Positions 43,262 through 56,173 of a stretch of 64,000 nt of DNA are shown piece by piece. Every line of letters begins with the position of its first letter. The first letter of the stretch is position 1. The position numbers and the translations under genes are program-made. The stretch lies in the NCBI GenBank assembly GCA_014218235.1, contig CM024759.1, forward strand, positions 71,370,119 to 71,434,118, given 5' to 3'. This stretch comes from Colocasia esculenta. Taxonomy: Eukaryota > Streptophyta > Magnoliopsida > Alismatales > Araceae. The notes under the pieces were generated by a model. It saw nothing but the letters and a program-made list of their open reading frames with translations. It did not search any database and had not been told where the DNA came from.

Positions 43262-44260
43262 TTTTGGGGCCCCTTTGGAAAAGGGTTAGGATAGAGTTAA
43301 TCTGGGTTAACCCTGAGTTAGGTCAAAAAGTGATTCGAAAAGTCATAAATTTTAACCCGGGTCAAAATGGATTAGATTGGATCTAAACTAGGTTAACTCG
43401 GGTTACTCTAACCCACCTCTAGAGAAAGAGTAGAGTTAACCCATTTTAACTCTTTTTTATTACCCTTTTGCCCCCACTTTTCATACCCTATTTACACTTT
43501 TTCTTCCTCCTTTACTATACCGTCCACCCACCTTTTCTTCCTCCTTACACCTTTATATGATGATAGCACAAGATATAAAAATAATAATGTTGAATATTAT
43601 ATATGATAATCTCAATATATTGTCATAATTTATTTATAATATATTTTATATAATCTTAATATACATATAGATAACACAAGAAAGATAGTAGCACATAGTA
43701 CAATAAAAAAGTAATAAAAAAAGTAATAGAAGGTATAGGATAAGGGGTATTGTATTATACATGATATTCTCAATATATTGCTACAATTTATTTATAATGT
43801 ATTTTATATACTCTTAAAATGCATCTAGATAGCATAAGAAAAATAGTAGCACACAGTACAATAAAAAAGTAATAAAAAAAGTAATAGAGGGTATAGGATA
43901 AGGGTATTAATTATATTATATATGATAATCTCAATATATTACTACAATTTATTTATAATGTATTTTATATGATCTTAATATACATCTAGATAGCATAAGG
44001 AGTATAGTAGCACATAGTACAATAAAAAAGTAATAGAGGGTATAGGATAAGGGAATTTTAGGAAAAATAATACAAAAGTAGATGAGTTAGTCACTTTGGC
44101 CTTTCAAACTACTAAGACAAAAAGTAAGTTAATCTACTTTAACACATAGGATTAACTCTTGTATTATCAAAGCAAACTATACTTTAACCTAATCTAAAAT
44201 TATACTTGGGGTTGAGTTGGGTTAACCCTAACCCTGAGTGGTGTTAGGCATCCAAAGTGT
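43262..44260. mobile_element. Possible non-autonomous DNA element
   Basis: The left side (GGGGCCCCTTTGGAAAAGGG) and the complement of the right side (CACTTTGGATGCCTAACACC) share CTTTGGA and a following GGGTTAACCC. This is a weak inverted repeat reminiscent of PIF/Harbinger-type ends. The right side directly abuts CACTA-3. The interior carries a 160-bp tandem repeat and no ORF. Confidence 0.3.
43590..44070. repeat. 160-bp tandem repeat, three units
   Basis: CTCAATATAT marks equivalent points at 43611, 43769 and 43930 (periods 158 and 161). Units include GTAGCACA-AGTACAATAAAAAA and GGGTATAGGATAAGG. AT-rich, non-coding. Confidence 0.88.
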
Positions 44261-45563
44261 CACTACTAGAAAACACAGTTGTACCTACGACCAAAATCGT
44301 CAGTAATGATACAAATATCGTAGGTACATATCTATAGCTACGACATTTCCTACGGCTTAAGTCGTAGGTATAGTACGTGTTGGTAAAACTATTACCTACG
44401 ACAGAGTTGTAGGTAAAGTACATGTACTTTACCTACAACGTTTAATGTCGTAGGTTGTGTTTACCTACAAAATCAAATGTTGTTGGTTGTTTATACCTAC
44501 AAAATTAAATGTCGTAGGCTTTTGTACCTGAATTAAAAATGTTACCTGCTTTTCTTCCCCATATTCTTACATATACATGTATTCACCTGCCTTTCCTCCT
44601 CAAATTCTTACATATACATTCATAACAATCACAATTCAACATTCACTCATTCACATTCACATCATCTCATTCATTCATATACTTAATCAACATAGCCACA
44701 TTCATTCATATACTTCATCAACATAACCACATTCATTCATTCAAACACATATTGTGGTCATTCACAACACTTTTCATATTAATGTCAAATATACATCCAC
44801 AACATCTATTTGTCAAAAATTATACCAAAGTGTTTCCAAAGTGTTTACAAAGTGATATATGTGCTAACCACTAAATAATGATCGTTTTGCTTTATCCACC
44901 AACACCTACATAGAAAGAAAACAATAAAAGAAGTTAACAAAAATGGTAGATGATTTTTTAATTAGTATAAATTTTAAATAAACACCTATCAGATGCATTA
45001 GCATTCATGAACACCTATTCCATTTTCAAAGAGACCCTAAAAAAAAAGCAAAAATACTTTATCAACATGACAACACTGTATTTACATGTTAGTTTTCTTT
45101 TTGTTTTTCAACTACAGAAAGATGTGATCAATCTTTGATTTGGTATGTCATGGGAAACACAATGATTCAAAATAAACAAAAGGTATTATGCTTTAGCACT
45201 TTATTCTTTGTTCAGACTTCTGTAAAGAGCTAAAAACTGAATAGAGACAAAGACCATCAACTCAACTGGCAGCATGCAGATTTGAAATTAAAAAGGAACC
45301 TCAGAAGTAATGTCTCAAAGGGAAACAATAATGCATTAAGCATCAGTTGTGCACCTTTCTTAACTGCATTAAGCTACCAAACCTTTGCAATGAAAAAAGA
45401 GAGGAGTGGAGTCACAAAGATAAAGACACCTAGCTTTTCCTGTTACATAAGCATACAAAGAGAGAAAGAAAAGATGGTTATGGGGTGAGACGGTAGCTAA
45501 TAATGCTAATAGTGGGCTTCATCAAATGCAGATCTTGTTTTTACTTCAAAACAAAACACCCCG
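44261..45563. mobile_element. Left end of a third CACTA (CACTA-3), cut by Gypsy-2
   Basis: Begins CACTACTAGAAAACACAGTT, a typical CACTA terminus, followed by CCTACGAC/GTCGTAGG motifs in both orientations (44284-44520), a subterminal array. 44560-44760 contains CATTCATATACTT repeats. No ORF is supported up to the Gypsy-2 LTR at 45564, so the rest of this element, if present, lies beyond the window. Confidence 0.7.
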
Positions 45564-47863
45564 TGTAACGTCGCGTGCTTTTCGGATCCATGCAGATCAT
45601 GTGCGTGTTGGTTGTGTAGGCCGTTGTGAGGCCAATGTGAGTTGGTTGTGTGGAATGTATGGTGTGGATGTGTGGCTTGAGCAGGTGAAGTGCAGGTTTG
45701 GTCCTGAAATGAAATAGGACCTGCTGCAGTTCAGTTGGAGTTGGCGGCCAGGGGTGGTCGTTTACCTGTTGGCGTCCACCTATGTGGTCATTGACTGCAT
45801 GATCTTGGCGGCTCAGGATGTGGACGTTTAAGGTGGCGGTTGCTATTGGCGGCTTGGGGGTTGACGCCAACCTGAGATTTATGCAGGTTATAGGCTCACC
45901 CGAGGGCAGGTTTCCTACCCTATTCTCAATCCCCCTTGCCCCAGCTTGTTTCCCCAGTGTTTCTAAAGCTTCCAACAGGTACTGAAGGGTGCTTGGAGGA
46001 CCGTGGGACGTGTGGCGTTGTTAAATTGCGCAAGGAAACACCGTACCGTGGTGCAATTCCTGTGGGAGCTCGCGGAGGGCTCGGCGTGTACGGGGAGATT
46101 GCGGGAGGTTTAAGCGTGCGTTGAGGTAGGGAATGACCCCTGTAGCTCCAGTAGGTCGTGATAATGTAATTAGTTAACACGAATCTGCATGATAATGGTG
46201 CTTTCGGGTCATGGTATCCATGCGGGGATAATGGGTGGTTTGACGAATTCAATCAGTTAAGCATGCTGTATGGGATTGTTTAGGATTCATGCATGCTAGA
46301 GGAATTGTTTCTGTATGTTTTACCGTTGTTTTAACGGTTGGAAAACCTATGGATTCGGATTAGGGTTTCTGCAGGAATAGTGGCTGAAGATCTTGGCGTC
46401 AACATCGTTGGTCGTCAAGTTCATCAGTTGGGATATAAACGGTCATATCCCTTGCCATCTACTTCCCATAAGCGGCAATCGATGTTGCCGCCAACATGTG
46501 TATAAACTGAAATAGCTGATTATGGTATTTATCGATAACAAATGGTGTGTTGGCACCTATGGTGCACTAAGTGCACCTGGTTTTGATGTTTAGCATACAA
46601 GGTATGCAGTAAGTTACTTACTTTCGTGACTGCGTGTTGTTCACGCGAGTCTAGTTGGATTCACGTGTGGTGGATCGCCGTTACTTGAGGTTTACGTGAG
46701 TCTTCACGTGGTTTATGTGTGACGTGCACGTGGTTTTGTGTACGTGGCGAGTAGTACGACGCCTACCGTGGTTACCTCTCCAGTTGGGTGCCCCAGGTTC
46801 TTTGTGAGCCAGGCTGTTAGCTCGGGGCTTTGTCCCGATACTTGTGTTGTATCGTCGAGGTCTGTGTCGTCTGACCTGGACACCCTCACTCCTGTGTTTG
46901 AGTTGTACGTCCGACTGAGGGAAAGACGACAGTGGGACAATGACACTTGTGTTTGTTTTTAGTCACTTGTAGCGCGCTCGTAGTTGGGTGTACGGACACC
47001 AGTAGACGTACTGGACCCCAGCTAGTCCATTTCCAGTGCCTCACTCCAGAGAATTCCGGGCCAGGATCTCTAGAGGTGCCAGGCATGGGCCTGTGACCGT
47101 GTGGTCCGCAGGTGGTGGTGTTTGGTTGGTCTCCACAGTTGTTTGACCTTTTTACATGGAGCGGCAGTTGGACCTTTCGTCCGTGGCTGCGAGACTGAGA
47201 GGTAGACCTGTGTTAGCTTGTCCGAGTCAGTTTCTGGTGTCGCGAACCAGTTCACGTGGCTCGTGTTTGGCTGTCTCTACTTTATCTTGTACACCTGTAC
47301 TGGTTTGCCATTTAATTATTACAGTTGTTTCTCGTAGTCGGCAGACGGTGAGTATTTTTACAGATTTAATATCCTACTTAGTTGTTCTATAAATTGTTGG
47401 TATTGTTTACTGCTTTCGTACCTGTGGTTTTGGTTTGCTCGGTGTTGGGGGAGTTCCCTACTGAGCCAGTGACTAGCGAGGCTCACCCCTACCCCCACAG
47501 GTGAGAGCGATGAGGACGTTTCTCGACCGTCGTCTAGTTCAGAGCCGCGCCGCAGCGGTGCAGGGTCGGTACCTCCAGCTGAGTAGTAGTAGCTCCTGCA
47601 GTGTAGTGTTGTGTAGTATAGTTAGTTGTTTACTTTCTTTAGTGGTACCTCGGGGTATGCCCCAGGCTCTTGTACTTCTTTTCAATTTTTGTGGAAATTT
47701 GGCTATGTAACTTGTGATATATGTATAAAATGTGGTGTGTTCCTTTGTGTTTACACGGACTGTGGTTTGGTATCCCTTGTGAGGCTATGGCCCGTTCGCG
47801 GGAGGCGAACTCAGATCTAGTCTGTTATCAGTTTAACGGGCTTGGCCGAGGCGTTCCGTCACA
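45564..47863 (+). repeat. Gypsy-2 left (5') LTR
   Basis: 2,300 bp, from TGTAACGTCGCGTGC to CGTTCCGTCACA. U3 has dyads with GGCGTC/GACGCC-type arms, for example TTGGCGTC-N10-GTCATTGAC near 45767 and CTTGGCGTC-N10-GTCGTCAAG near 46393. The R/U5 half (46740-47860) is similar to the corresponding part of the Gypsy-1 LTR, including the ends next to the primer site. Confidence 0.93.
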
Positions 47864-47865
47864 GT

Positions 47866-47877
47866 TGGTATCAGAGC
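47866..47877 (+). other. Primer binding site, initiator-Met tRNA
   Basis: TGGTATCAGAGC two bases after the LTR end at 47863. Confidence 0.93.
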
Positions 47878-48018
47878 AAGGTCCGTGGTAATATAAGGGA
47901 ACTAGAAAGATACATAGCCTTATTTCGGTCTTTGTACATTGCTGGTAGGGACCCTGATTTTTGATAATTTGTTGTTTTGATTTTTAGTTGGTGTTTTGTG
48001 TATGTAGAAATTTCTAGA

Positions 48019-49090
48019 ATGGCTGATAGAAGAGATTGGGGTGGTGGAGGAGATGATCCGGAGGAAAGTACCCAGCGTATGATAGAAAGAATCTTGGAAA
48101 GCCTCACGGATATTCGGGCGAGAATGGATTAGTAGGAGCCAGTACCACCGGTTGCAGTGCCACCTGGGGATGGAGAGGCTGTACTTGTTGCTCCAGTTCC
48201 ACCAAGAGCGGAGGTGCCTTTTGTAGCACCTGTGCCACCGCCAGTGTTATTAGCAGAGGAACCAGTGTTGCAGGTTGAAAAGTTTCTGAGATTGCAGCCA
48301 CCTACTTATTCAGGAGGGCCGAATCCAGATACAGCAGAGCACTGGGTTCATGAAATTGAAAGAGTTTTTACGACTATGAGGTGTCCGGCAGCGGATAGAG
48401 TGGTGTTAGCTGCTTATCAGTTGAGGGGTTTTGCATTGGAATGGTGGCGACTGAAGATGCAGACCACCTTTGCAGGCAGGGCAGAGGAGGCTATCACTTG
48501 GTCGGAATTTCTCGATGTATTTAATGATGCATTCTTTCCGATTCAGGTGCAGCAAGTAAAAAGAGAGCAGTTTCGAACTCTCCAGCAAGGTAACTCTTCA
48601 GTTTTGGAGTACCAGATGAGATTTATTGCACTTAGCCATTATGCGCCATATGTGGTTTCAGATAATAATATGATGGTGGAGTATTTTATCAGAGGCTTGA
48701 GAGTGGAATTACAGGATGCGATAGTACCTCTCATGTGCAAGACAGTGGAAGAGGCAGCCCAGAGAGCAGCTACTTTAGAGAGGTCTATTCGTACTCGACA
48801 GGTGGGCGAGTCAGTTTCAGGTAGTTTTCGGCTACCACAGCAGTCAGTAGGTGCAAGCAAGGGTAAAGCACCAGCAGGACCTTCTTCATCAGGCTTTGGT
48901 AAATGGGGTCAGAAATTAAAACAAGCATTTAAAGGAAAAGGAAGAGGATGGGGAGGTCGTCAGTAGTTCCAGCAAGGCCGAGGTAAGCCTGAGGTGGAGG
49001 AGTCGCAGCAGAGTACTGTCAGGCAGCCCATTATTCCACCTGGGTATAGATGCTATAATTGTAATCAGCCGGGACATTTGATCCGCAATT
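48019..49090 (+). pseudogene. Gypsy-2 gag, 5' part
   Basis: The natural start is probably the ATG at 48019 (MADRRDWGGGGDDPEES), but two consecutive TAG codons at 48130-48135 interrupt it; Gypsy-1 has CAG at the first. The open part (48157-48966) encodes the gag core (EHWVHEIERVFTTMRCP, LRGFALEWWRLKM, FLDVFNDAFFPIQV) and a basic tail. A further TAG at 48964-48966 replaces a CAG seen in Gypsy-1. The zinc knuckle begins CYNCNQPGHLIRN at about 49051, and the reading frame is then broken by CACTA-2. Capsid and nucleic-acid-binding role in virus-like particles. Confidence 0.9.
49088..49090. other. CACTA-2 target-site duplication, left copy (ATT)
   Basis: ATT here and at 59294-59296 flank CACTA-2. 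With one copy and the insert left out of consideration, the gag frame continues from ...LIRN to CPY..., completing the CCHC spacing. Confidence 0.9.
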
Positions 49091-49545
49091 CACCACAAGA
49101 ATAATACAGTTTAGCTACGAAATTTAGCTACGGAAATCTTTGTAGCTAATCTGTAGCTAATTAGCTGCGGATTAGCGACAGATAAAATGCCGTCGCAAAA
49201 TCGATACATTAGCTACAGATTTGCGATGGAAATAATCTGTCGCTAATCCGTAGCTATTTAGCTACGACGCAGTTATGGAATCAATCCGCAGCTCGATCCG
49301 TAGCTAATTATAGCTACGGATCAGCTACGAAAATATTTCATAGCTAAAGTCGTAGCTAATTAACTACGGATCAGCTACAAAAAAATCCATAGCTAAAGTC
49401 ATAGCTGATTAACTACAGATCAGCAACTAAATCAATCCATAGCTAAATCCATAGTTAATTAGTAATAAATTCAGAATAAAATAATTCCATCGCTAATCTG
49501 TAACTAATACGCTACGGAATGAGCTATGAAAAGTTTTTGTAGCTA
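49091..49545. repeat. CACTA-2 left TIR and TAGCTACGG subterminal array
   Basis: Many copies of TAGCTACGG, GTAGCTAA and variants in both orientations, about every 15-25 bp. Expected binding region for the element's TNPA-like protein. Confidence 0.9.
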
Positions 49546-49878
49546 ATTATATATATATATATGCATTAGTATATACAATGAATCAGTGTATACTTACAAG
49601 TATATATATATTTTATAAGTATACACATGTATGTATATATATTATGTATATATATATATAGTATATGAGTATATACATGTATATAATTATATAAGTGTAC
49701 ATACATAATATATATTTATTTATGTGTATGTAGTATTTACGTTAAAGTATATATGTAGTAGTGTGAGTATATATGTGCATAAATATATACAATGTATAAA
49801 TATATACTTACAAGTATATATATATATAGTATATAAGTATATCCATGTATGTATATATTTATATAAATGTACATATAA

Positions 49879-49922
<44 letters not shown>

Positions 49923-50122
49923 GTGTAGAAGTAGATACTTAATTAAATGTACATATAAGTACATAAGTATAAGCTTGTTAGTATTATGTATAAGTATAAT
50001 AGTATACACGTATAACGTCTTATATATTTATATTAATATGTTGAATATAATATATAAGAATATAGTAGTATACAAGTATAAAATACTTATACACATTTCA
50101 TAATATGTATAGGTATAGCATT

Positions 50123-50168
<46 letters not shown>

Positions 50169-50530
50169 GTAAGTATATACTTATATACATGTATGTGTAA
50201 GTACATAAATATATACATGTATAGAAGTATATGCTTATTTGAATGTACATGCTTATTAGTACTATGTATAAGTATAATAGTATACAAGTATGAAGTACTA
50301 TATTTATATTAGTATTTTGATATATAACATTATAATATATATATATATGTATGTATATGTATAAATTTATAAGTAGATAAATATGTATATATATGTAAAT
50401 ACATACTTATGTATATTTATATAGTTACACATATGTATATATTTAGAATGTTATATATTTTAATGTATATACTTCTATATAGAATATTTATTTATTTATA
50501 TTTATAAATTTATATTAATTAAATAAATAT
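49540..50530. repeat. AT microsatellite region
   Basis: About 1 kb of TATATA and TATGTATA simple sequence, with pure TA runs at 49888-49917 and 50127-50162. A block around AGTATAATAGTATACA recurs (49992 and 50270), so part is a tandem duplication of about 280 bp. Tyr/Ile-rich ORFs here are artefacts. Confidence 0.9.
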
Positions 50531-50635
50531 TAGCCATTAAAATTTTCTTTCACTAATACAACTTTTCAAATTTTAATATAATTAATACATAATATAAATA
50601 AAAAAATATTTTAATAACACATAATATTAAAGCTT

Positions 50636-51000
50636 GCTCCGCCCCCTTCCATTTTCACCTTTTAACCGGTTTTGTTTGCGCAGGAGGAGCGGGAGGTTTC
50701 GCGCCTGCTTATTTTTGCCCTTTTCTCTAGGTTTCGCCGGTTGTGCGGAGGAGGCGTGGGAGGTTCTGCGCTGGGTCATTTCGCCTGCGCGGAGGAGGCG
50801 CGGGAGCTGCTGCGCGGAGGAGCGCTGGGGTTTCGCCTGGGCAGAGGAGGCGCGGGAGCTGCTGCGCGGAGGAGCGCTGGGGTTTCATTTTGCCTGCGCG
50901 AAGGAGGCGCGGGAGCTGCTGCGTGGAGGACATTGGGGTTTTGCCTGCGGAGGACGCCGTGAAGGACTTCGTCGCACAGTGAAGTGGAGAGGGTAGGTGT
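50636..51000. promoter_or_regulatory. GC-rich leader with 54-60 bp repeats
   Basis: Three tandem units built on GAGGCGCGGGAGCTGCTGCG and GCTGGGGTTT (about 50790-50945) in CG-dense DNA, in contrast to AT-rich surroundings. Equivalent position to the GC-rich block in CACTA-1 and to the Spm downstream control region. Probably the promoter-proximal untranslated exon; methylation control is inference. Confidence 0.6.
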
Positions 51001-52360
51001 GGCACATTTCTCTCTCTTAAATGTAAGCTTTGTCAAAGATTTCGCCTCTAGATTTTGTCTCGTTAAAATCATACCCGACTCCGGTCTGAACTCATGATCT
51101 GTGATCTGTGGAGATTCTCCGACGAAAAGGAGCTAGTGATTTTAGATTTATGGTCTCACCCCTCTATTGTTTTCAAGTCATTCGATCGATAGCTAGGTTA
51201 GACGGATGAGACAAATAATACAAGGTCAACGCCTTTTAATGTAAAACATTGCAAGCTTCTGTGTTAAGGTGTCAAAGTAATTGGTTGCTTAGGTCATTTC
51301 ATTACACTGTGGTAGCAGATTGAAGTGGTATACATCCGAATTCACACATAGTCTCTGAATCTAGTATGCAAGTTTTTTGTTCTTCCAACATGTACATTAC
51401 ATGGGTCAAGCCTGCTATGAACAAATGACTACAAAAACGATGGAAAAAGAACCATCGTAGGCCCATCGACCTTGCATGTATGTCAAGCCTTCATAAACAG
51501 GAAGAGCTGATCACATTAGACGCCCAATGGAGCCCTGCCAGTTTTGGCTAGGCTTCAACAGAGGGCATCTTTCAAATCTCCGTTCTTGCAAATGAAACAA
51601 TCATCAGGCTTGTTAAAAACATATTAAATTCTCAAAATAAGTGATGGGAGCAGACCACAGCAGCAGCAGACACCGCAACTTGGATTTTGGGCAAAACAAC
51701 TAAATGAACTAGATCTACACGGATTATTTGGACAGAGAGCAATGTGATCAGGAGACTGGTTCGCAAGCAAGCTCGTTTCCCCGTAGAATATTGATGCAGG
51801 AAGGATCTCAGTAATAGTTGTTGTCGTCAGAACTCTGGAGAGTTCGTGAAAGATAACGCAGAGAAATTACTTCATCCTTGATCCATAGGCGTGAAAGAAA
51901 GGATATTACAGATGAAATTTTTAAGGGGAAGAAAGTGTAAGATAGAAAACACAGATGCAGGGAAGGGGTATTGGGCTAATACAAAAATGCGGATCAACTA
52001 CGAGCTAGGAAGAGCAAACACGTTTTGCCTCAGTGTGTATATGACTGGTCACCTCTATATCGGGTAGTACGTGCATAATGATATGCATCACTGGCAATTA
52101 AATTACAGTTCCACCGAACACCACCAAGAAAAACAAGGCAATCAGTCTGTTCCGTATGTGAATCTGAGTGAGAGAGAGAGGTTTGGTGTTTTATTTATTA
52201 GCATTTTATGTTTTTGTCTGTCAAATGATGATGTGGTATATTCTTGTTTGTTGGTGTCAAATTTTGTGTCATGAATTAGTATTAGTAAACCAGTTACTTA
52301 TGTTTTAGATGCTTGTTCATGTGATGCATGTTATGTATTTTCATTTAATTTACAGGAAGA
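51001..52360. other. CACTA-2 leader/intron region
   Basis: No ORF supported. A 3' splice site (AATTTACAG) precedes the TNP2 start, as in CACTA-1, so this is likely a 5'-UTR intron. Confidence 0.5.
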
Positions 52361-55300
52361 ATGTCTGCAAATCGTGAGTGGATGTATCATAGGATAGTCG
52401 ACAAAGAAATATCGAGGGAATTTAGAGATGGTGTTGATGGATTCATTGAATTTGCACTTCAAAATGTAAACACAGTAGACCCAGAAGGCCGTATTCGTTG
52501 CCTTGTGCAGTATGTCAGAATAATCGCTTCCATGATCCATATGATGTGACTCATCATCTATATACAAGGGGCTTTGTTGGTGGTTATATGAACTGGACTG
52601 TGCATGGTGAACCATTTGGGAAAGTACAAGAATAATAGGTGAGGAGGTCGAAGACAATCCTTATGTTAATATGGTCTCTGATGCTGCTGGCCTTGGAGTT
52701 AATATGGATATGAACTTCGATGCTACGGGAGTTGCCAATGAGGAAGCACCAAATGAATCAGCTAGTAGATTTTACAACTTACTTAGGGATGCTGATCATC
52801 CATTGTGGGATGGATGTGAGAGCCATACAGTTTTATCTGCAGTACTGCAATTATTGAATCTAAAGTCTGAATATAACATGAGTGAATCTTGTTTTGATCG
52901 TATGTGCTCAATCATGAAGGGTATGTTGCCAAAAACAGAGAAGTTACCGGAAAATTTATATCGTGCAAGGCGGATGGTCAAAGAGCTGGGATTGGGTTAT
53001 GAAAGAATAGATGCATGTCCAAACCACTGCATGTTATATTATAAGGATGAGATTAATAGCAGATCATGTTCAATTTGTGGTCATCCTCGTTTTAAGCCAA
53101 AGAGAGGTGGCGCTGCTGGTACGAAGGCAAAAGAAGTTCCTTACAAGTCACTTCGCTACTTTCCCATTTCACCAAGACTGCAACGGCTATATATGTCATC
53201 TAAGACCGCTAGACATATGAGGTGGCATGCAAACAGAGTTCACCGTGATGAAGATAAAATCATACATCCTGCAAATGCTGAAGTTTAGATCCATTTTGAT
53301 CGTAATCACTCGAGTTTTGCAAAGGAGGTGAGAAATGTGAGACTTGGGCTTTGTACAGATTGATTCAACCCATTTGGGAACAGAACAAGCCCTTACTCTT
53401 GTTGGCCGGTGTTTGTGACCCCATACAACCTTCCACCAAGTATGTGTATGAAGCGTCATCATCTTTTTTTTGTCTTTACTCATTCCAGGGCCAAAGTCAC
53501 CAAGCCAAAATTTGGATGTATATTTAAGGCCGTTGGTTGATGAATTGAAGATGTTGTGGAACGTAGGAGTCCTCACCTATGATGCATATCAAAAACAAAA
53601 TTTCAATATGAGGGCAGTTGTGATTTGGACGGTCAGTGACTTTCCGGCATATGGTATGTTGTCTGGTTGGAGTACACATGGAAAGTTGGCATGTCCATAC
53701 TGTATGGAGGATACAAAGTCGTTTAGATTGACTCATAGTAGGAAGCCATGCTGGTTTGATTGCCACCGTCGTCTTTTACCCAATGACCATCCATTTCGAC
53801 GTCAAAGGAATGCATTTCGAAAGGGCATAGTCGAGAGAGAGGATCCACCCGTACGATTGAGTGGCATCGAGATACAGAGACGACTGCAGCACTTTCCAGA
53901 TGGGGTGAAAGATGGACGGAGTTCTCAACCATTTTTTGGATTTGGAAAGGATCACAATTGGGTGAAGAATCTATATTTTGGGAACTGCCATACTGGTCAA
54001 CACTATTAATTCGACACAATTTAGATGTCATGCATGTAGAGAAAAATGTGTTTGATAATGTGTTTAATACTATTATGAATGTAAAAGGAAAATCAAAGGA
54101 CACTGTGAAGGCTAGAATGGACTTACAATTGATTTGTAGAAGGGCAGAGTTGGAGCTACAAGAGCTTAATGGCAAAGTGTTCAAACCAAGAGCAGCTTAT
54201 GTCCTTGGAGCAGAGCAAATTAAGGAGATATGTCAGTGGTTGCAACGTTTGAGATTTCCAGATGGATATGTGTCTAACATTGCTCGTTCTGTTAATGTAG
54301 ATGACGGACGATTGTATGGTATGAAGAGCCACGACTGTCACATATTCATGCAACGCTTGATTCCCATAGCATTCCGTGACTTGCTTGACAAACCTATATG
54401 GGCTGCCCTGACTAAGCTAAGTCGATTCTTCAGAACATTGTGTGCATCAGAAGTACTTTTGGATGAGGTGCGGAGTCTGGAAGAGTCTGTGGCCAATACA
54501 ATATGTCAGCTAGAGAAGATATTCCCACCAGTGTTTTTTGACTCTATGGAACACTTAATAATACATTTACCCTACGAAGTTCGAGTTGGTGGTCCTGTGC
54601 AATATCGTTGGATGTATCCTTTTGAAAGGTATATATATTTGTTGTATTTTTTATTACATATCTCTTTCAGAGTAATTAATGTAATCTACTTTGACAGATG
54701 TATGTTTGATCTTAAGAAGAAGGTTTGAAATAAAGCGAGCGTGGAGGGTTCAATTTGTGAGGCGTACATCTTAGAAGAGATCTCAAATTTTTCTTCCATG
54801 TATTTTGAGCCTCATGTTCAAACTCGACATACTCGGCCACCTCGTAATGATGATGGGGGACAAGTTGGTGCAGCGGATTAGTTGTCCATATTCCGACATC
54901 CAGGACGTGCATTTGGTAGTCATACATCACGGTTTTTGGATGATCGGGAGCAAGATGCCGTAGAGATATATGTCCTTTTAAATTGTCCTGAGATAGAACC
55001 ATACATTGAGTAAGTGCAATTAGTTGTTTATATATAGCTCAATTTTAATTGTGAATCATTAATTTTAAATCATTTGTAGACAATTTGATATAGAGATGAA
55101 ACGACAATTTCCCAACCTTAATGATGCACAGTATGATAATGAACGTGAGAAGAATTTTTCTACTTGGTTGAAGACATTGGTAAGCATGGTGGCAATTTGT
55201 ATATTATAAACCTTCTATAATATTATCTAAATTACAAACTCCTTTGTTATAGGTTCGAGAAGGGGATGTGTCTAACACACGAGTACGTGAATTAAGCTAT

Positions 55301-56044
55301 GGTCCGACAAAGGTTGTACAATGTTACGGTGGTTATATGGTTAATGGTTATCGATTTCACACAAAAGATTATGGACTACATAAGTCGACCATGAATAGTG
55401 GGGTGTGTGTGAAGGGTAGTACCTATGCTGAGAGTGAACTTGACTATTATGGAATCCTTGAGGAGGTATTGGAGGTAACCTATCTGGGCATAGATAACAC
55501 AGTCACATTATTTAAGTGCCATTGGTTTGATCCCACAACCACAAAAATAGATAAGATGTCTAGCATCGTAGATATAAAGCATAAGTCAAAGTTGGGGACA
55601 TATGAGCCGTTTATAATGGCAGCACAAGCCCAACAAGTATATTTTACAGCATATCCCAATACAAGAACAACAACCAGGTCTGAATTGTGGGCAGTTTGCA
55701 AGGTTAAACCTAGGTTGTTTCCTGATTACGAGGTAGAAGAGGATCATGGACATTGCAATGATGAATTATTCCAATTAGATGATATAGATGACTTCAGTCA
55801 TGGTCACGGGGGTATGATTGAACTGCAAGATGATATTCGACTGTGTAATGACATGGAAATGGAAGAAGTCGAGGTAAATGACATAACAAGTGGACCCGAA
55901 GTTTATCAACAAGAAGAGGAGGAAGATGAGGAAGAAGAGGAAGAATAATTTCTAAGCAAAAGTACAACTGATGAGGACGATGATGAAAATGAATTAGATT
56001 TTTGTACATCTGAAAATGAGGATGAGATGGCCACTTCTGAGTAA
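52361..56044 (+). pseudogene. TNP2-like transposase pseudogene
   Basis: Same four-exon plan as in CACTA-1: 52361-54628, 54698-55009, 55080-55179, 55253-56044. Motifs: MSANREWMYHRIVDKEISRE, CPNHCMLYYKDE, CSICGHPRFKPKR, YGMLSGWSTHGKLACPYCM, HNLDVMHVEKNVFDNVFNT, MEHLIIHLPYEVRVGGPVQY, NSGVCVKGSTYAESELDYYG, and an acidic C-terminus. Disabling changes: a one-base loss in the first Cys cluster (about 52500), stops near 52650, 53286 (Trp codon in CACTA-1) and 53361 (Gly codon), frameshifts near 53470 and 53970, stops at about 54726 (Arg codon) and 54880 (Gln codon), and an extra TAA at 55946-55948. The overall structure is preserved despite about ten lesions. Confidence 0.9.
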
Positions 56045-56173
56045 TTGCCTTCTTGTACGTAGCTTCTTTTTATACAATCAATTATTTTTTATGCAATCAA
56101 TTTCTTTTTGTGTAATCAACTTCTTTTAGCACTTTACTTTGTCTTAAATCAACATTGAATTATTCAACAGAAT

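Noticed and set aside
45541..46252. ORFs in the Gypsy-2 LTR (repeated at 62877-63618)
   Set aside because: Present in both LTR copies but with no retroelement domain; U3 does not normally encode protein and no conserved motif is visible.
49720..50290. Tyr/Ile-rich ORFs
   Set aside because: Translation of TA and TATG microsatellite.
50634..51072. Small proteins in the CACTA-2 GC-rich region
   Set aside because: Repetitive Glu/Ala/Gly frames open on both strands because of GC-rich tandem units; position fits an untranslated leader.
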